From: Candidatus Poribacteria bacterium WGA-3G
GTDB lineage: Bacteria > Poribacteria > WGA-4E > WGA-3G
NCBI GenBank assembly: GCA_000406005.1
Contig: ASZN01000077.1
Location: forward strand, 1-24,707
Length of the DNA: 24,707 nucleotides
Reading direction: 5' to 3'
A program made the translations under genes and the position numbers. The notes below the pieces were generated by a model. That model had not been told where the DNA came from and searched no databases. It saw only the letters and a program-made list of their open reading frames with translations. Below are positions 1 through 6,993 of this stretch, piece after piece; position 1 is the stretch's first letter; every line of letters starts with the position of its first letter.

Positions 1-516
1 CATCTTTCGGAGTGCCTCACATCGGTCGCCGTCTTCAAGTGGCACGAAGACGACATCCGCTTTGAAGATCCCCTCTGGATGCACGAACTTTCGGTTGGAG
101 TCAATATAGGAGAGCTGTGCTTCGGTTGTCGGCATCAGGACATCCGGTGCTCCGTGTTTTAGGAGGTACTCTCGGATTTTCTGTTCCCGTCCGGTTTCTG
201 TATGGAAGATGTTCACCTCTAACGGCGCATTCAGCACTTGCCCGAGTTGGATGAGTGCTTCGGGTGCCAACGCTGCTACATTCCCGTTGACGGAGATGAC
301 GGGGTGTTCTGCCAGACAGAGCATCGCTGCCGCAGCATGGATCGCCTCAATCGCGAAGGGTTGTGTCGCCTCCCCGATGAGGTAGTCAAATGCCTCGCCC
401 CGTCCATGCGCGATGAGTCCGTGGATAGAGGTAATACCCTGTTCCACACCTTCAACAATTTTGTCTCGTAGTGTCAATGAGAGGTAACGGGGATGTGTTT
501 TCGGGACATCGCTCAC
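1..516 (-). CDS. 4-phosphopantoate--beta-alanine ligase (archaeal-type phosphopantothenate synthetase), C-terminus cut by window edge
   Basis: The product should join 4-phosphopantoate and beta-alanine with ATP to give 4'-phosphopantothenate, the archaeal route to coenzyme A. Reading back from a GTG at 516 gives 172 codons that stay open to the window edge. Family motifs are GRGEAFDYLIGE near residue 37, AEHPVISVNGNVAAL near 67 and ADVVFVPLEDGDR near 155; the last is the nucleotide-side PLEDGDR segment of COG1701/DUF137. GTG is chosen because GAGGT lies 9 bases upstream and a strong promoter sits at 548-576. The family is usually about 250 residues, so roughly 80 are missing. The family is mostly archaeal, so its presence beside bacterial genes is notable. 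Family recognition is confident; function in this organism is inferred. Confidence 0.85.
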   Translation of the reverse strand, partial: MSDVPKTHPRYLSLTLRDKIVEGVEQGITSIHGLIAHGRGEAFDYLIGEATQPFAIEAIHAAAAMLCLAEHPVISVNGNVAALAPEALIQLGQVLNAPLEVNIFHTETGREQKIREYLLKHGAPDVLMPTTEAQLSYIDSNRKFVHPEGIFKADVVFVPLEDGDRCEALRKM

Positions 517-547
517 TGAAATAGCACCTCAGCATAAATTTGCGTTT

Positions 548-576
548 ATTATACTGTGTTTTAGGGAAGTTTGCAA
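548..576 (-). promoter_or_regulatory. sigma70-type promoter for the phosphopantothenate synthetase gene
   Basis: On the minus strand TTGCAA (571-576) is followed after exactly 17 bases by TATAAT (548-553). The predicted start lies near 541, about 25 bases before the GTG at 516. The -10 element and its flanks (CAGTATAATA, ACGCAAATTT) are nearly identical to the promoter at 2551-2579. Confidence 0.75.
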
Positions 577-589
577 GTGGCGATGTGTC

Positions 590-2518
590 TTAATGCCACA
601 CAATATACGTCGGTATCTGCAGCACCAGTCCGATGAGGCTCCAGACACACCCGAGTGTATAATCGCCTAAGATCAATCCCAAAAAGAACGGCACGGCTTG
701 TCGGTAGAGTTTCACACCGCCAATCTTTAGCACAATCGCCTTCGCCAACCAACCTAAGAAGATTGTAAACCACAATCTACCCATTCCTGTGCCACTGACT
801 AACACGTAACCGGCGGGATGTAACGGCCACCACAGAAACCGGATTTTCATGATCATCAGGAATATTGTGAAGAAGAAGCTGCTACCGATAATACCGAGTT
901 CCGGTCCACTCGTCTCACGCGGACTCATAAGCCATGTTTGGAGTCGGTTAAACGTCTCCCATCCCATATAGACGATCCAGCCCCGTGCCTTGCTTGCCGC
1001 CCCCATGTCATAAAGGACGTGTAGATATGCCCAAAACGTTATCAGGATACCGAACACAATCGCCAAGATCATCCCGATAAGGAGTTGTCGGTACCCGATG
1101 TTGCTCCGTTCTGCTAAGCGGAACGCCTCTAATTCACTCGGTGTCGGATGTGCCCGGAAACAGCGGACAAACGGGTAGAGGAACGTTAATCCCATCAGAT
1201 TGTCTGTACCGAGTCGGCGTGTCCCGAGTGCAAGCACCATCGTTCGCCCTGGATCAACAAGGACAAGTTGATGAAGTGGCGGGCCAATTTCAGCGCGGAT
1301 ACGGGTAATACCGATAATCATCGGAAAGTAAAAAAGAAAAAAGAGTCCGATTGCCCAGAAGGTCATCCCCATCTGAAAACAGAAAAAGAAAAGGAATATC
1401 AACCCGACGGTGAATAGTCCAGCAGCTGTGCGGTAACGCATCGGTTCCGCAGAATCGTCAGGGGGTGGTTCGCCACGGCGTTGTGCGATCCCGAAAACTT
1501 TACGGATAATACGTCCATAGTGCCGTCTCCCCATCCACAACGGGATGAATCCAAACGCGATCCAAGCACCCGTCTGCTGTTCGAGATGATAGATATTGCG
1601 TGCGCCGAACATATCTGTTACGACCATCTGAAGACGGGTCAGTAACCAGAAGAACCAGCATGAGAACGAGAGATCCAGCGGTGTGAAAAACATCAATCCG
1701 ATGCTAAATGGATAGAAGGAGATACGTATCGGTCCCATTGCGCTCCACGGTTTTGAACTGAACTGTCCAAGCGTTTTGTTTCTAATAGGTAAGGAAGGAA
1801 TCTCTGGAAATAGGAAACTCAGCCCATTTAGTAATTCTACACTCCCCGCGATCGCGAAGCCGAGCCACATCCAGGGGGAACTAAAAAAGCGTTTGGGATT
1901 GCTCGTGAGTGCCAACGGGAGTTGGACGATCGGATAGTTCAGCCGTTCGTTTTCCGTCCACTGTTTTCGGAGAAAGACCGTCACCGCCAGGAGCGTCAGC
2001 CAGAGCGCGATCACGAAACTCGACCACGCCAGCACGGGGGGTATCCAAGCGTTTAGCGTGGCGGAATCGTAGAAGGTAGCGTCCCCGTTATAGAACCCAT
2101 CTAAGATACGTGGACTTTTGACTGCGATCCAACTCGGGATACTGTTCCCAAAGAGCGATAACCACTCATTTTCTGGTGATGCGAACTGAAATGTATGTGC
2201 AAGTACAGGGATGAGGTAACCCATCATCGTATGTCCGCTGATCGTTGATACCATCACGACCATAACATAGATGGTTTGTAAGTCGGCTTCGGACATCGCC
2301 AGACGCGGTAGGAATCGCTGGAACAGTAGATTGACAAGCACGAAAACGAGGAGTGTGAAAACGGCATTAAAGAACAGGGAGGCGATTGTCAGTTGTGTAG
2401 AGTGCCACACCTCTGTTCCCATCAGGCACCAGTAGCTATTAAAAGCGACAAGCACCAACCCAATCAGTAGAATATGCGGTTTAACGAGGTTCCGTTTTCC
2501 GTTTTCGTTGGTTACCAT
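590..2518 (-). CDS. DUF6785-type polytopic membrane protein
   Basis: A 642-residue integral membrane protein with a dozen or more hydrophobic segments, beginning at about residues 13-32 and 40-66. A soluble loop around residues 185-200 carries TENERLNYPIVQLPLAL, which I associate with DUF6785 proteins of Planctomycetes and Poribacteria that resemble OPT-type oligopeptide transporters. No substrate can be assigned. The ATG at 2518 is preceded by AGGAG at good spacing and by the promoter at 2551-2579. The next gene downstream (516) has its own promoter in the 73-base gap, so the two need not be co-transcribed. Length and hydrophobicity fit the family. Family assignment is from remembered motifs; transport is an inference. 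Confidence 0.75.
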   Translation of the reverse strand: MVTNENGKRNLVKPHILLIGLVLVAFNSYWCLMGTEVWHSTQLTIASLFFNAVFTLLVFVLVNLLFQRFLPRLAMSEADLQTIYVMVVMVSTISGHTMMGYLIPVLAHTFQFASPENEWLSLFGNSIPSWIAVKSPRILDGFYNGDATFYDSATLNAWIPPVLAWSSFVIALWLTLLAVTVFLRKQWTENERLNYPIVQLPLALTSNPKRFFSSPWMWLGFAIAGSVELLNGLSFLFPEIPSLPIRNKTLGQFSSKPWSAMGPIRISFYPFSIGLMFFTPLDLSFSCWFFWLLTRLQMVVTDMFGARNIYHLEQQTGAWIAFGFIPLWMGRRHYGRIIRKVFGIAQRRGEPPPDDSAEPMRYRTAAGLFTVGLIFLFFFCFQMGMTFWAIGLFFLFYFPMIIGITRIRAEIGPPLHQLVLVDPGRTMVLALGTRRLGTDNLMGLTFLYPFVRCFRAHPTPSELEAFRLAERSNIGYRQLLIGMILAIVFGILITFWAYLHVLYDMGAASKARGWIVYMGWETFNRLQTWLMSPRETSGPELGIIGSSFFFTIFLMIMKIRFLWWPLHPAGYVLVSGTGMGRLWFTIFLGWLAKAIVLKIGGVKLYRQAVPFFLGLILGDYTLGCVWSLIGLVLQIPTYIVWH

Positions 2519-2550
2519 TCTCGCTCCTGCTGAAACCCAAATTTGCGTCT

Positions 2551-2579
2551 ATTATACTGCGTTCTGCATAAGTTTTCAA
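2551..2579 (-). promoter_or_regulatory. sigma70-type promoter for the DUF6785 gene
   Basis: On the minus strand TTGAAA (2574-2579) is followed after 17 bases by TATAAT (2551-2556). The predicted start is near 2544, about 26 bases before the ATG at 2518. It shares CTTG-AAACTT at the -35 side and CAGTATAATA plus ACGCAAATTT at the -10 side with the promoter at 548-576. Confidence 0.75.
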
Positions 2580-2669
2580 GAGGAGATGTGTTGAAAGCAG
2601 AGCCATTCAGTTTTTCATTCTTCGCTTTGGTTTTCACTCCTGGCCCGGTCTGATTCAGACGATTTCCGC

Positions 2670-2810
2670 TCAAAGCGGCTTCCCGAAACACAGAACATAT
2701 CTGTCATGGTCCTTGAGTTCAAAAACACGGAGACCGTCGTCGGTGTTCGCGCACGGTTCGTGGAATTCCAACCCACGCGATTGATACTCGGCAAACAACG
2801 CGTCGGACAT
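2670..2810 (-). pseudogene. C-terminal remnant of a VOC (glyoxalase/bleomycin-resistance fold) protein
   Basis: From an ATG at 2810 the minus strand reads 46 residues. The stretches LFAEYQSRGLEFHEP, DDGLRVFELKD and DRYVLCFGKPL match the last part of VOC proteins, where the usual ending is a D-DG-VLCFGEPL type strand. The family is about 120 residues, so the N-terminal two thirds are missing. The frame stays open upstream but without recognisable homology and without a ribosome site. It shares its 5' edge with the toxin-antitoxin promoter at 2822, suggesting that arrival of the toxin-antitoxin locus or a deletion truncated it. It is called a remnant rather than a small gene because of length and context. 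Confidence 0.6.
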
Positions 2811-2821
2811 TGAAAATAGAT

Positions 2822-2850
2822 TTGACTTTTCACCCAAATTATCACATAAT
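2822..2850 (+). promoter_or_regulatory. sigma70-type promoter of the toxin-antitoxin pair
   Basis: TTGACT (2822-2827), a 17-base spacer and CATAAT (2845-2850) precede the antitoxin ATG at 2900 by about 50 bases. The promoter lies just outside the truncated VOC remnant. The imperfect dyad symmetry often used for toxin-antitoxin autoregulation was not obvious. Confidence 0.65.
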
Positions 2851-2899
2851 ACTGTAGTACCAAATATCCTACAGATAGACCGTATCAGCGGAGGAAAAG

Positions 2900-3235
2900 A
2901 TGGACCACATCCAAACTGTCAAAATTCATGATGTGGAAGATGGCGAGATCTATACCGCCAAAATCCAAAAAAATGGCAAGCGGTGGATCGGATGGATACA
3001 GGAACATCCGAAGGTGAAGTGTGAAGCAGATACACAAGACGCATTATTAGAAACCCTCGAAAATACGCTTTATCAATTCCTTGAAGCAGATTGGCAAGCG
3101 TGGGACAAACAGTTAGAGGAAGACGTAAAAGCAGGAAAACTTAATTCTACACTGGAACGAGTCAGTGCTGACTTTCACGCCGGTAAATATGAAGACTTAG
3201 CGGTATTTCTCTCAAAGAAAGCCGCAGAGGAATAA
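2900..3235 (+). CDS. HicB-like antitoxin of a type II toxin-antitoxin pair
   Basis: A 111-residue acidic protein directly upstream of a RelE/ParE-type toxin. Residues 15-60 (YTAKIQKNGKRWIGWIQEHP followed by a TQDALLETLENTL helix) resemble the HicB half-RNase H fold, which typically reads as a 'proposes-to-be-protein-substrate' strand pair and then an EAL-type helix. Residues 68-105 form a charged helical tail (WDKQLEEDVKAGKL, HAGKYEDLAVFL) of the kind that wraps a RelE-family toxin. No ribbon-helix-helix is evident. The ATG has GGAGG 6 bases upstream. The normal HicB partner is HicA, so a HicB-like antitoxin with a RelE-type toxin is an uncommon pairing. Role from context and size; fold from weak similarity. 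Confidence 0.6.
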   Translation: MDHIQTVKIHDVEDGEIYTAKIQKNGKRWIGWIQEHPKVKCEADTQDALLETLENTLYQFLEADWQAWDKQLEEDVKAGKLNSTLERVSADFHAGKYEDLAVFLSKKAAEE

Positions 3236-3308
3236 AATGCTGAGTCTGAAGTATTGAATTGCTGACAAACCGTTTGTTATTTCCCCTATTAAAACCTGCA
3301 AAGATGAT

Positions 3309-3563
3309 ATGAAAAACCATGTCGTACACGACGATTTTTGGGAGGCGTACAACAGTCTACCACGAAACGTTCAAAGAAGTACACTTCGGAAAATTGAATT
3401 GTTACTTGAAAATCCCAGACACCCTTCTCTCTATTTGAAAAAGGTTGGTAGACTTTGGTCGGCACGAATCAATAAGCAATATCGTATTCTGGCGCGTGAA
3501 GAAGAAGGCACTTTAGTCTGGTATTGGGTTGGAAAGCACGACGAGTATATGAGACAGATATGA
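3309..3563 (+). CDS. RelE/ParE superfamily toxin
   Basis: An 84-residue basic protein with the compact RelE/ParE pattern. It has an N-terminal helical part (FWEAYNSLPRNVQRSTLRKI), then NPRHPSLYLKKVGRLWSARI, the strand YRILAREEEGTLVWYW, and the typical ending VGKHDEYMRQI. The GxHxEY ending is shared by a branch of RelE-like translational toxins. It lies 73 bases after the antitoxin, on the same strand, with no promoter of its own seen. The ribosome site before the ATG at 3309 is weak, which fits lower toxin than antitoxin translation. mRNA-interferase versus gyrase targeting cannot be told from sequence. Confidence 0.8.
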   Translation: MKNHVVHDDFWEAYNSLPRNVQRSTLRKIELLLENPRHPSLYLKKVGRLWSARINKQYRILAREEEGTLVWYWVGKHDEYMRQI

Positions 3564-3611
3564 TGCGTTAGCGTGGAATCGCCCGTTTTCATCCTACCTC
3601 CGCTCAAAGAG

Positions 3612-3666
3612 GCACAGGCTAACAACCTATGCTACAAGTGTGAATATATTTTCCGATTTCACTATA
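3612..3666. repeat. Solo right half of a small MITE-like element (third family member)
   Basis: A hairpin (GCACAGG, 7-base loop, CCTATGC; 3612-3632) is followed by an end that, read inward from the right, begins TATAGTGAAATC and continues to TATATTCACAC. The same end sequence bounds the elements at 6833-6935 and 20090-20201. No matching left end is visible; the sequence to the left is the toxin 3' end and about 50 unassigned bases. Confidence 0.5.
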
Positions 3667-3749
3667 AAATTGACACCTACCACGCGGTTTCAAATCTCAA
3701 TAGCATCACGGAAAATGAGATATACAATTAGAAAAAACGGAGAAGATAT

Positions 3750-6734
3750 TTACGGATCGTTGCGATGGAAGCGGAAAACACCGTTTTGCTTGGTGCCGAT
3801 GTAGAACGTATCACCATCAACGGCAAACGAGATTGCTGTATGGGGTAGTTCTAAAATAATCTGTTTCCATGCGTTTGTCTGGTTATCTGCCTGATAGATA
3901 CCACCATCACAGACGCCATAAGCCGTTGTGCCATCGACTGCAATTCGGTCCATGGTGCGTGTATTCCCATCCGCATCGGTGAGTGCGTGCCATGTCTCGC
4001 TATTGCTCGAACGCATGACTCCCATATCCGTTGAAACGTAGACGGTTGATCCTGAAAATACGATATCTTTGAAGTGTCCAAACGGAAAGGCGAGGTCCTG
4101 GGTGACGTTGTTCCATGTGTCTCCGCCGTCTTCGGATACGAAAAGTTCACCCTCCCGTTTACCGGCATACACCGTGTTTCCTGAAACAGCGAGGGCGAGC
4201 CCTTTTCTGCCGATAGGTGAGATTTCTGCGTGATCTTCCAAACCTGTGTCGTGCCACCCCGTTTCGTCGAACTGCCATCTGTAAAGTTTATGTCTGTATT
4301 CCATGAAGATGGTATCGTCAGCAACCGTAAACGTTCCATTCGTTTCCTGTTCTTCTTGGATTCGCTTTTGTTGGGCATTCCACTGATTCATCACTCTGTC
4401 AATATCGGCCCGGTAACGGCTTCTTATTGCCGCATTCCGCTTTTTCTCCAATTCCGTGTATAAGGTATCTTCTTCAAAATCTGGGGCATCTTCAACCGAT
4501 AGAAACACATCACCGGCATCAGCGAGGCGATAGAGCGTGACACCATCATGTTCACTATTGCTGATATAAAGAACACCGTCGGCTGTGGCAAATTTCGTTG
4601 CCAAGGCATTAAAACTTTCACGAAAAAAAGGTCGAGAAGGATGCCGAGCTTTTGTATTAGCATTTATTAAGCCGTCGAATTCCCACGACTCGCCACCATC
4701 TGCGGATTTGAGCATTTTCGTAGGTGTTAGTGCGTAGAGAACATTTTTAAATACAACCAGATTCGGAACACGGGAATTCACGATTCCGGTCATAAAGGGG
4801 TGCCACGTGACACCGCCATCAGTGGAGCGTCTTATTCCGATGCTACTGGTGTAAAGATTGTTTTCGTCTAACGCGATAGCAGGAAACACGCTAAACGCGT
4901 TTTGGTCTCCGGCAAGCGTCATCCATGTTTCACCACCATCTTGAGAGCGTAAACCGTAACCTGCCAATATCAGTGTGTCTCCGACTGTAACGACCTCAGC
5001 AGTGCGTATAAAATGTCCGCGGCTAATCGGCGTGATATCGGTCCAGGAATCGCCGAGGTTGGTCGAAGCGAAAACTGTTGTAGATGCCGACGGTTCGGGC
5101 CCGAGTCCCGGTGGTGGCAGCCCGTGCGGGAGGATTGTTCCGACGTAGAGTCTATCTTCGATGGCTGCCAACGATTTGATACCGTCTAATGTCGGCACCG
5201 GCAATTTTTCCCAGGCATCGGTCAGTCGGAACAGTCCCTGACTTGTACCTATAAATAGGGTGTTGTCAATGGCAAGTGCGTCCCATATACGGAAAACCAT
5301 GTTCTGAATGGCGTGGAAGTCCCCAAAAGCAGGAGCATTGGGACGGACCTCTTCGAGTTTGTTATCGGCTAAGGCTTGCGAGGCTAAGGCTCGCAAGGGC
5401 TTTCCTATAGGCTCCCACTGTTTACCGACATCCTCGGACCGAAATACCTCTGTTTTGTGGATGAGGTATATCGCCGTATCCGTGATAACCAACGCAACTG
5501 CATTGCCTTCGGGGCGCGCCCCGAGGGTATTCCAGGTCTTACCTTCATCAGTTGAGGCTAAGAGTTCATTCGGTGTGAGCAAATAGAGGGTGTCGTCGCG
5601 TTCTGCCATAATCGGATCAAACTCCCGATTTGGGCCGCTGGCACTGACAAACCTCCACGCGGCCCCGTTTTCTGAGAGTCGATAGAGTCCTGTTTTCGCA
5701 ATTGCGTAGAGGCTCAGATCGGATGTGAGGAAGAGCCCAGCACTTGAAACGCCGCCCGGTCCCTTTGTCTGAATCCACTGCGGTTTTGCTGTTGAAAGGT
5801 CGGTCTCGTCTGCTTGCGCCGCTGCGATGAACAGGGGTTCCGCTTGGAATCCAGCCTTACCGTTTTTCCCGGGTGTATCGGTCCTCCCGAATCGGGTGAG
5901 TGCGTCGGGTTTGTGTGCCAATTCAAGGACAACAGGTGCGTCAATGATTTCTACGGTCATCTCCGATGTCGCGTCAAAGTTGTAGGGTTGTTGAAAACGG
6001 GACAAAGCTCGCGTGCCGAATCCTATCATTAGGATAACCAAAAGGGTTGACGCGAAAGAGAGACCCCACGGTATCCACGGCTTGCTCACGGGCGGAGATG
6101 TCGGCTTGATACGCGCAATCTCCTGCATGATATTCTCCGTTAGGTTTGGTGAGAGCTGGGAAATGCCGAAGACCTCTTGAATTAGAGATTCTTCTTTTTT
6201 TAAGCGTTGTCGGGCACGGTGCAGCCGACTTCTTACTGTATTTGGTGATACCCCCAAAAACTGGCTAATCTCCGCACCCGACATTTCTGCAAGATAAAAC
6301 AGCGTTACAACGGTGCGTTCGCTCTCTGGCAACTTTTTCAGAAGACTTTTAACGAGTTCGCGCCGCTGCTCAATGGCTGCTGCCTCTAAGTGGTTCCGTT
6401 CATATTGTGTATAGCATAACTCCTCTAACTGTGCTGTCGGCATGGCATCCAAGGATTTTGTTGACACCCGTTTTTTTCGTAGCCATGCGATACAGCGACG
6501 TGTCGCAATTACGTAGAGCCAACTCGGAAAATGATCCGGACGTTTCAGCGTAGATAGCCTTTTGTAAACCTTGAGAAAAACATCTTGTGTGAGTTCCTCA
6601 GCAATATGGAAATCACCGATCTTACGCCAGATGAGTGCGTGCACCCATTTCTGGTATTTGTTCACCAATTTGGTAAACGCGTCTTGATCGCCATCCAAAG
6701 TCCGTTGAATGAGATCTACATCATTGGTATTCAT
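3750..6734 (-). CDS. Membrane-tethered ECF sigma factor fused to a BNR/Asp-box beta-propeller (copy 1)
   Basis: About 994 residues in three parts. Residues 1-185 are a complete ECF sigma-70: region 2 with AEELTQDVFLKVYK near 46-59 and the -10 recognition helix PSWLYVIATRR near 71; region 4 with LPESERTVVTLFYL and the helix-turn-helix SPNTVRSRLHRAR near 164-176. Residues 221-243 form one transmembrane helix. The rest is a beta-propeller with at least six Asp-box motifs such as SQDGGETW, STDGGVTW and SEDGGDTW. The sigma part should be cytoplasmic and the propeller periplasmic, making a sensor that must be cut or rearranged to free the sigma factor. The ATG at 6734 is preferred to 6737 because GGAGG spacing is better and it aligns with the start of the paralogue at 15050. 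An ECF-type promoter lies at 6777-6802. Confidence 0.88.
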   Translation of the reverse strand: MNTNDVDLIQRTLDGDQDAFTKLVNKYQKWVHALIWRKIGDFHIAEELTQDVFLKVYKRLSTLKRPDHFPSWLYVIATRRCIAWLRKKRVSTKSLDAMPTAQLEELCYTQYERNHLEAAAIEQRRELVKSLLKKLPESERTVVTLFYLAEMSGAEISQFLGVSPNTVRSRLHRARQRLKKEESLIQEVFGISQLSPNLTENIMQEIARIKPTSPPVSKPWIPWGLSFASTLLVILMIGFGTRALSRFQQPYNFDATSEMTVEIIDAPVVLELAHKPDALTRFGRTDTPGKNGKAGFQAEPLFIAAAQADETDLSTAKPQWIQTKGPGGVSSAGLFLTSDLSLYAIAKTGLYRLSENGAAWRFVSASGPNREFDPIMAERDDTLYLLTPNELLASTDEGKTWNTLGARPEGNAVALVITDTAIYLIHKTEVFRSEDVGKQWEPIGKPLRALASQALADNKLEEVRPNAPAFGDFHAIQNMVFRIWDALAIDNTLFIGTSQGLFRLTDAWEKLPVPTLDGIKSLAAIEDRLYVGTILPHGLPPPGLGPEPSASTTVFASTNLGDSWTDITPISRGHFIRTAEVVTVGDTLILAGYGLRSQDGGETWMTLAGDQNAFSVFPAIALDENNLYTSSIGIRRSTDGGVTWHPFMTGIVNSRVPNLVVFKNVLYALTPTKMLKSADGGESWEFDGLINANTKARHPSRPFFRESFNALATKFATADGVLYISNSEHDGVTLYRLADAGDVFLSVEDAPDFEEDTLYTELEKKRNAAIRSRYRADIDRVMNQWNAQQKRIQEEQETNGTFTVADDTIFMEYRHKLYRWQFDETGWHDTGLEDHAEISPIGRKGLALAVSGNTVYAGKREGELFVSEDGGDTWNNVTQDLAFPFGHFKDIVFSGSTVYVSTDMGVMRSSNSETWHALTDADGNTRTMDRIAVDGTTAYGVCDGGIYQADNQTNAWKQIILELPHTAISFAVDGDTFYIGTKQNGVFRFHRNDP
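5375..5397. repeat. In-frame palindrome inside the propeller coding region
   Basis: CTTGCGAG, a 7-base spacer and CTCGCAAG form a perfect 8-bp inverted repeat. It lies in a segment (coding ALASQALADNK) that is about 20 residues longer than the same place in the paralogue at 12183-15050, so it looks like an inserted short repeat tolerated in a propeller loop. Confidence 0.5.
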
Positions 6735-6776
6735 CATGACTCCTCCAAAAAAAATAGTGGTTTCATGACATTATAG

Positions 6777-6802
6777 ACGCGTATAAGGGTCGGAATGTTG
6801 CA
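6777..6802 (-). promoter_or_regulatory. ECF-type promoter of sigma/propeller gene 1
   Basis: Minus strand: TGCAAC (6797-6802), 17 bases, then CGTC (6776-6779), the AAC/CGT pattern typical of ECF promoters. The conserved block extends downstream as TATAATGTCATGAA and upstream as TGCATTTTATGCAAC. The predicted start near 6768 gives a leader of about 34 bases. The same block occurs at 8469-8495 and 15098-15124. A sigma70 reading from the TATAAT lacks a -35 at 17 bases. Confidence 0.6.
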
Positions 6803-6811
6803 TAAAATGCA
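6799..6811. promoter_or_regulatory. TGCA-N5-TGCA dyad overlapping the -35 of sigma/propeller gene 1
   Basis: TGCATAAAATGCA matches the 13-bp dyads in the two sigma54 enhancer arrays at 11982-12035 and 19929-19982. One half-site forms part of the TGCAAC -35 element, so a bound protein would be expected to block the promoter. A candidate binder is the enhancer-binding protein at 6994-8340. Confidence 0.5.
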
Positions 6812-6832
6812 ATTTTCGGAAGGTTTAGGATT

Positions 6833-6935
6833 TATAGTAAATTCAAAAAATAAATACACACTTTCAACCCCTGGTAGGTGCGGTTTCCTAACCGCACCGA
6901 TGCTGAGTGTATAAATAATTACAGGATCCACTATA
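6833..6935. repeat. MITE-like element with 31-bp imperfect terminal inverted repeats and central hairpin
   Basis: The left end reads TATAGTAAATTC and on to AATAAATACACAC. The right end, read inward, gives TATAGTGGATCC and on to ATTATTTATACACTC. In the middle GGTGCGGTT, a TCCT loop and AACCGCACC form a perfect 9-bp hairpin (6877-6898). The element lies between the EBP gene and the sigma/propeller promoter, where the hairpin could also act as a terminator or RNA-stability structure for the EBP transcript. There is no coding capacity. Related copies are at 20090-20201 and, as a half, at 3612-3666. Confidence 0.65.
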
Positions 6936-6993
6936 ACAGGATAAGGTCACTAGCAAAAGTCCGCAGATGAACAGAGCAAGAAAGAAAATTGCC

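Noticed and set aside
3851..4378. Open frame of 175 codons inside sigma/propeller gene 1
   Set aside because: Shadow frame: same strand, different phase, with composition reflecting the Asp-box coding.
6771..6776. TATAAT-like sequence as a sigma70 -10 for sigma/propeller gene 1
   Set aside because: There is no -35 at 16-18 bases, and the paralogous promoter at 15098-15124 loses TATAAT while keeping TGCAAC and CGT.
6877..6898. Perfect GC-rich hairpin as a plain terminator of the EBP gene
   Set aside because: No U-run follows, and the hairpin is the core of an element with terminal inverted repeats; it is reported as part of that repeat.
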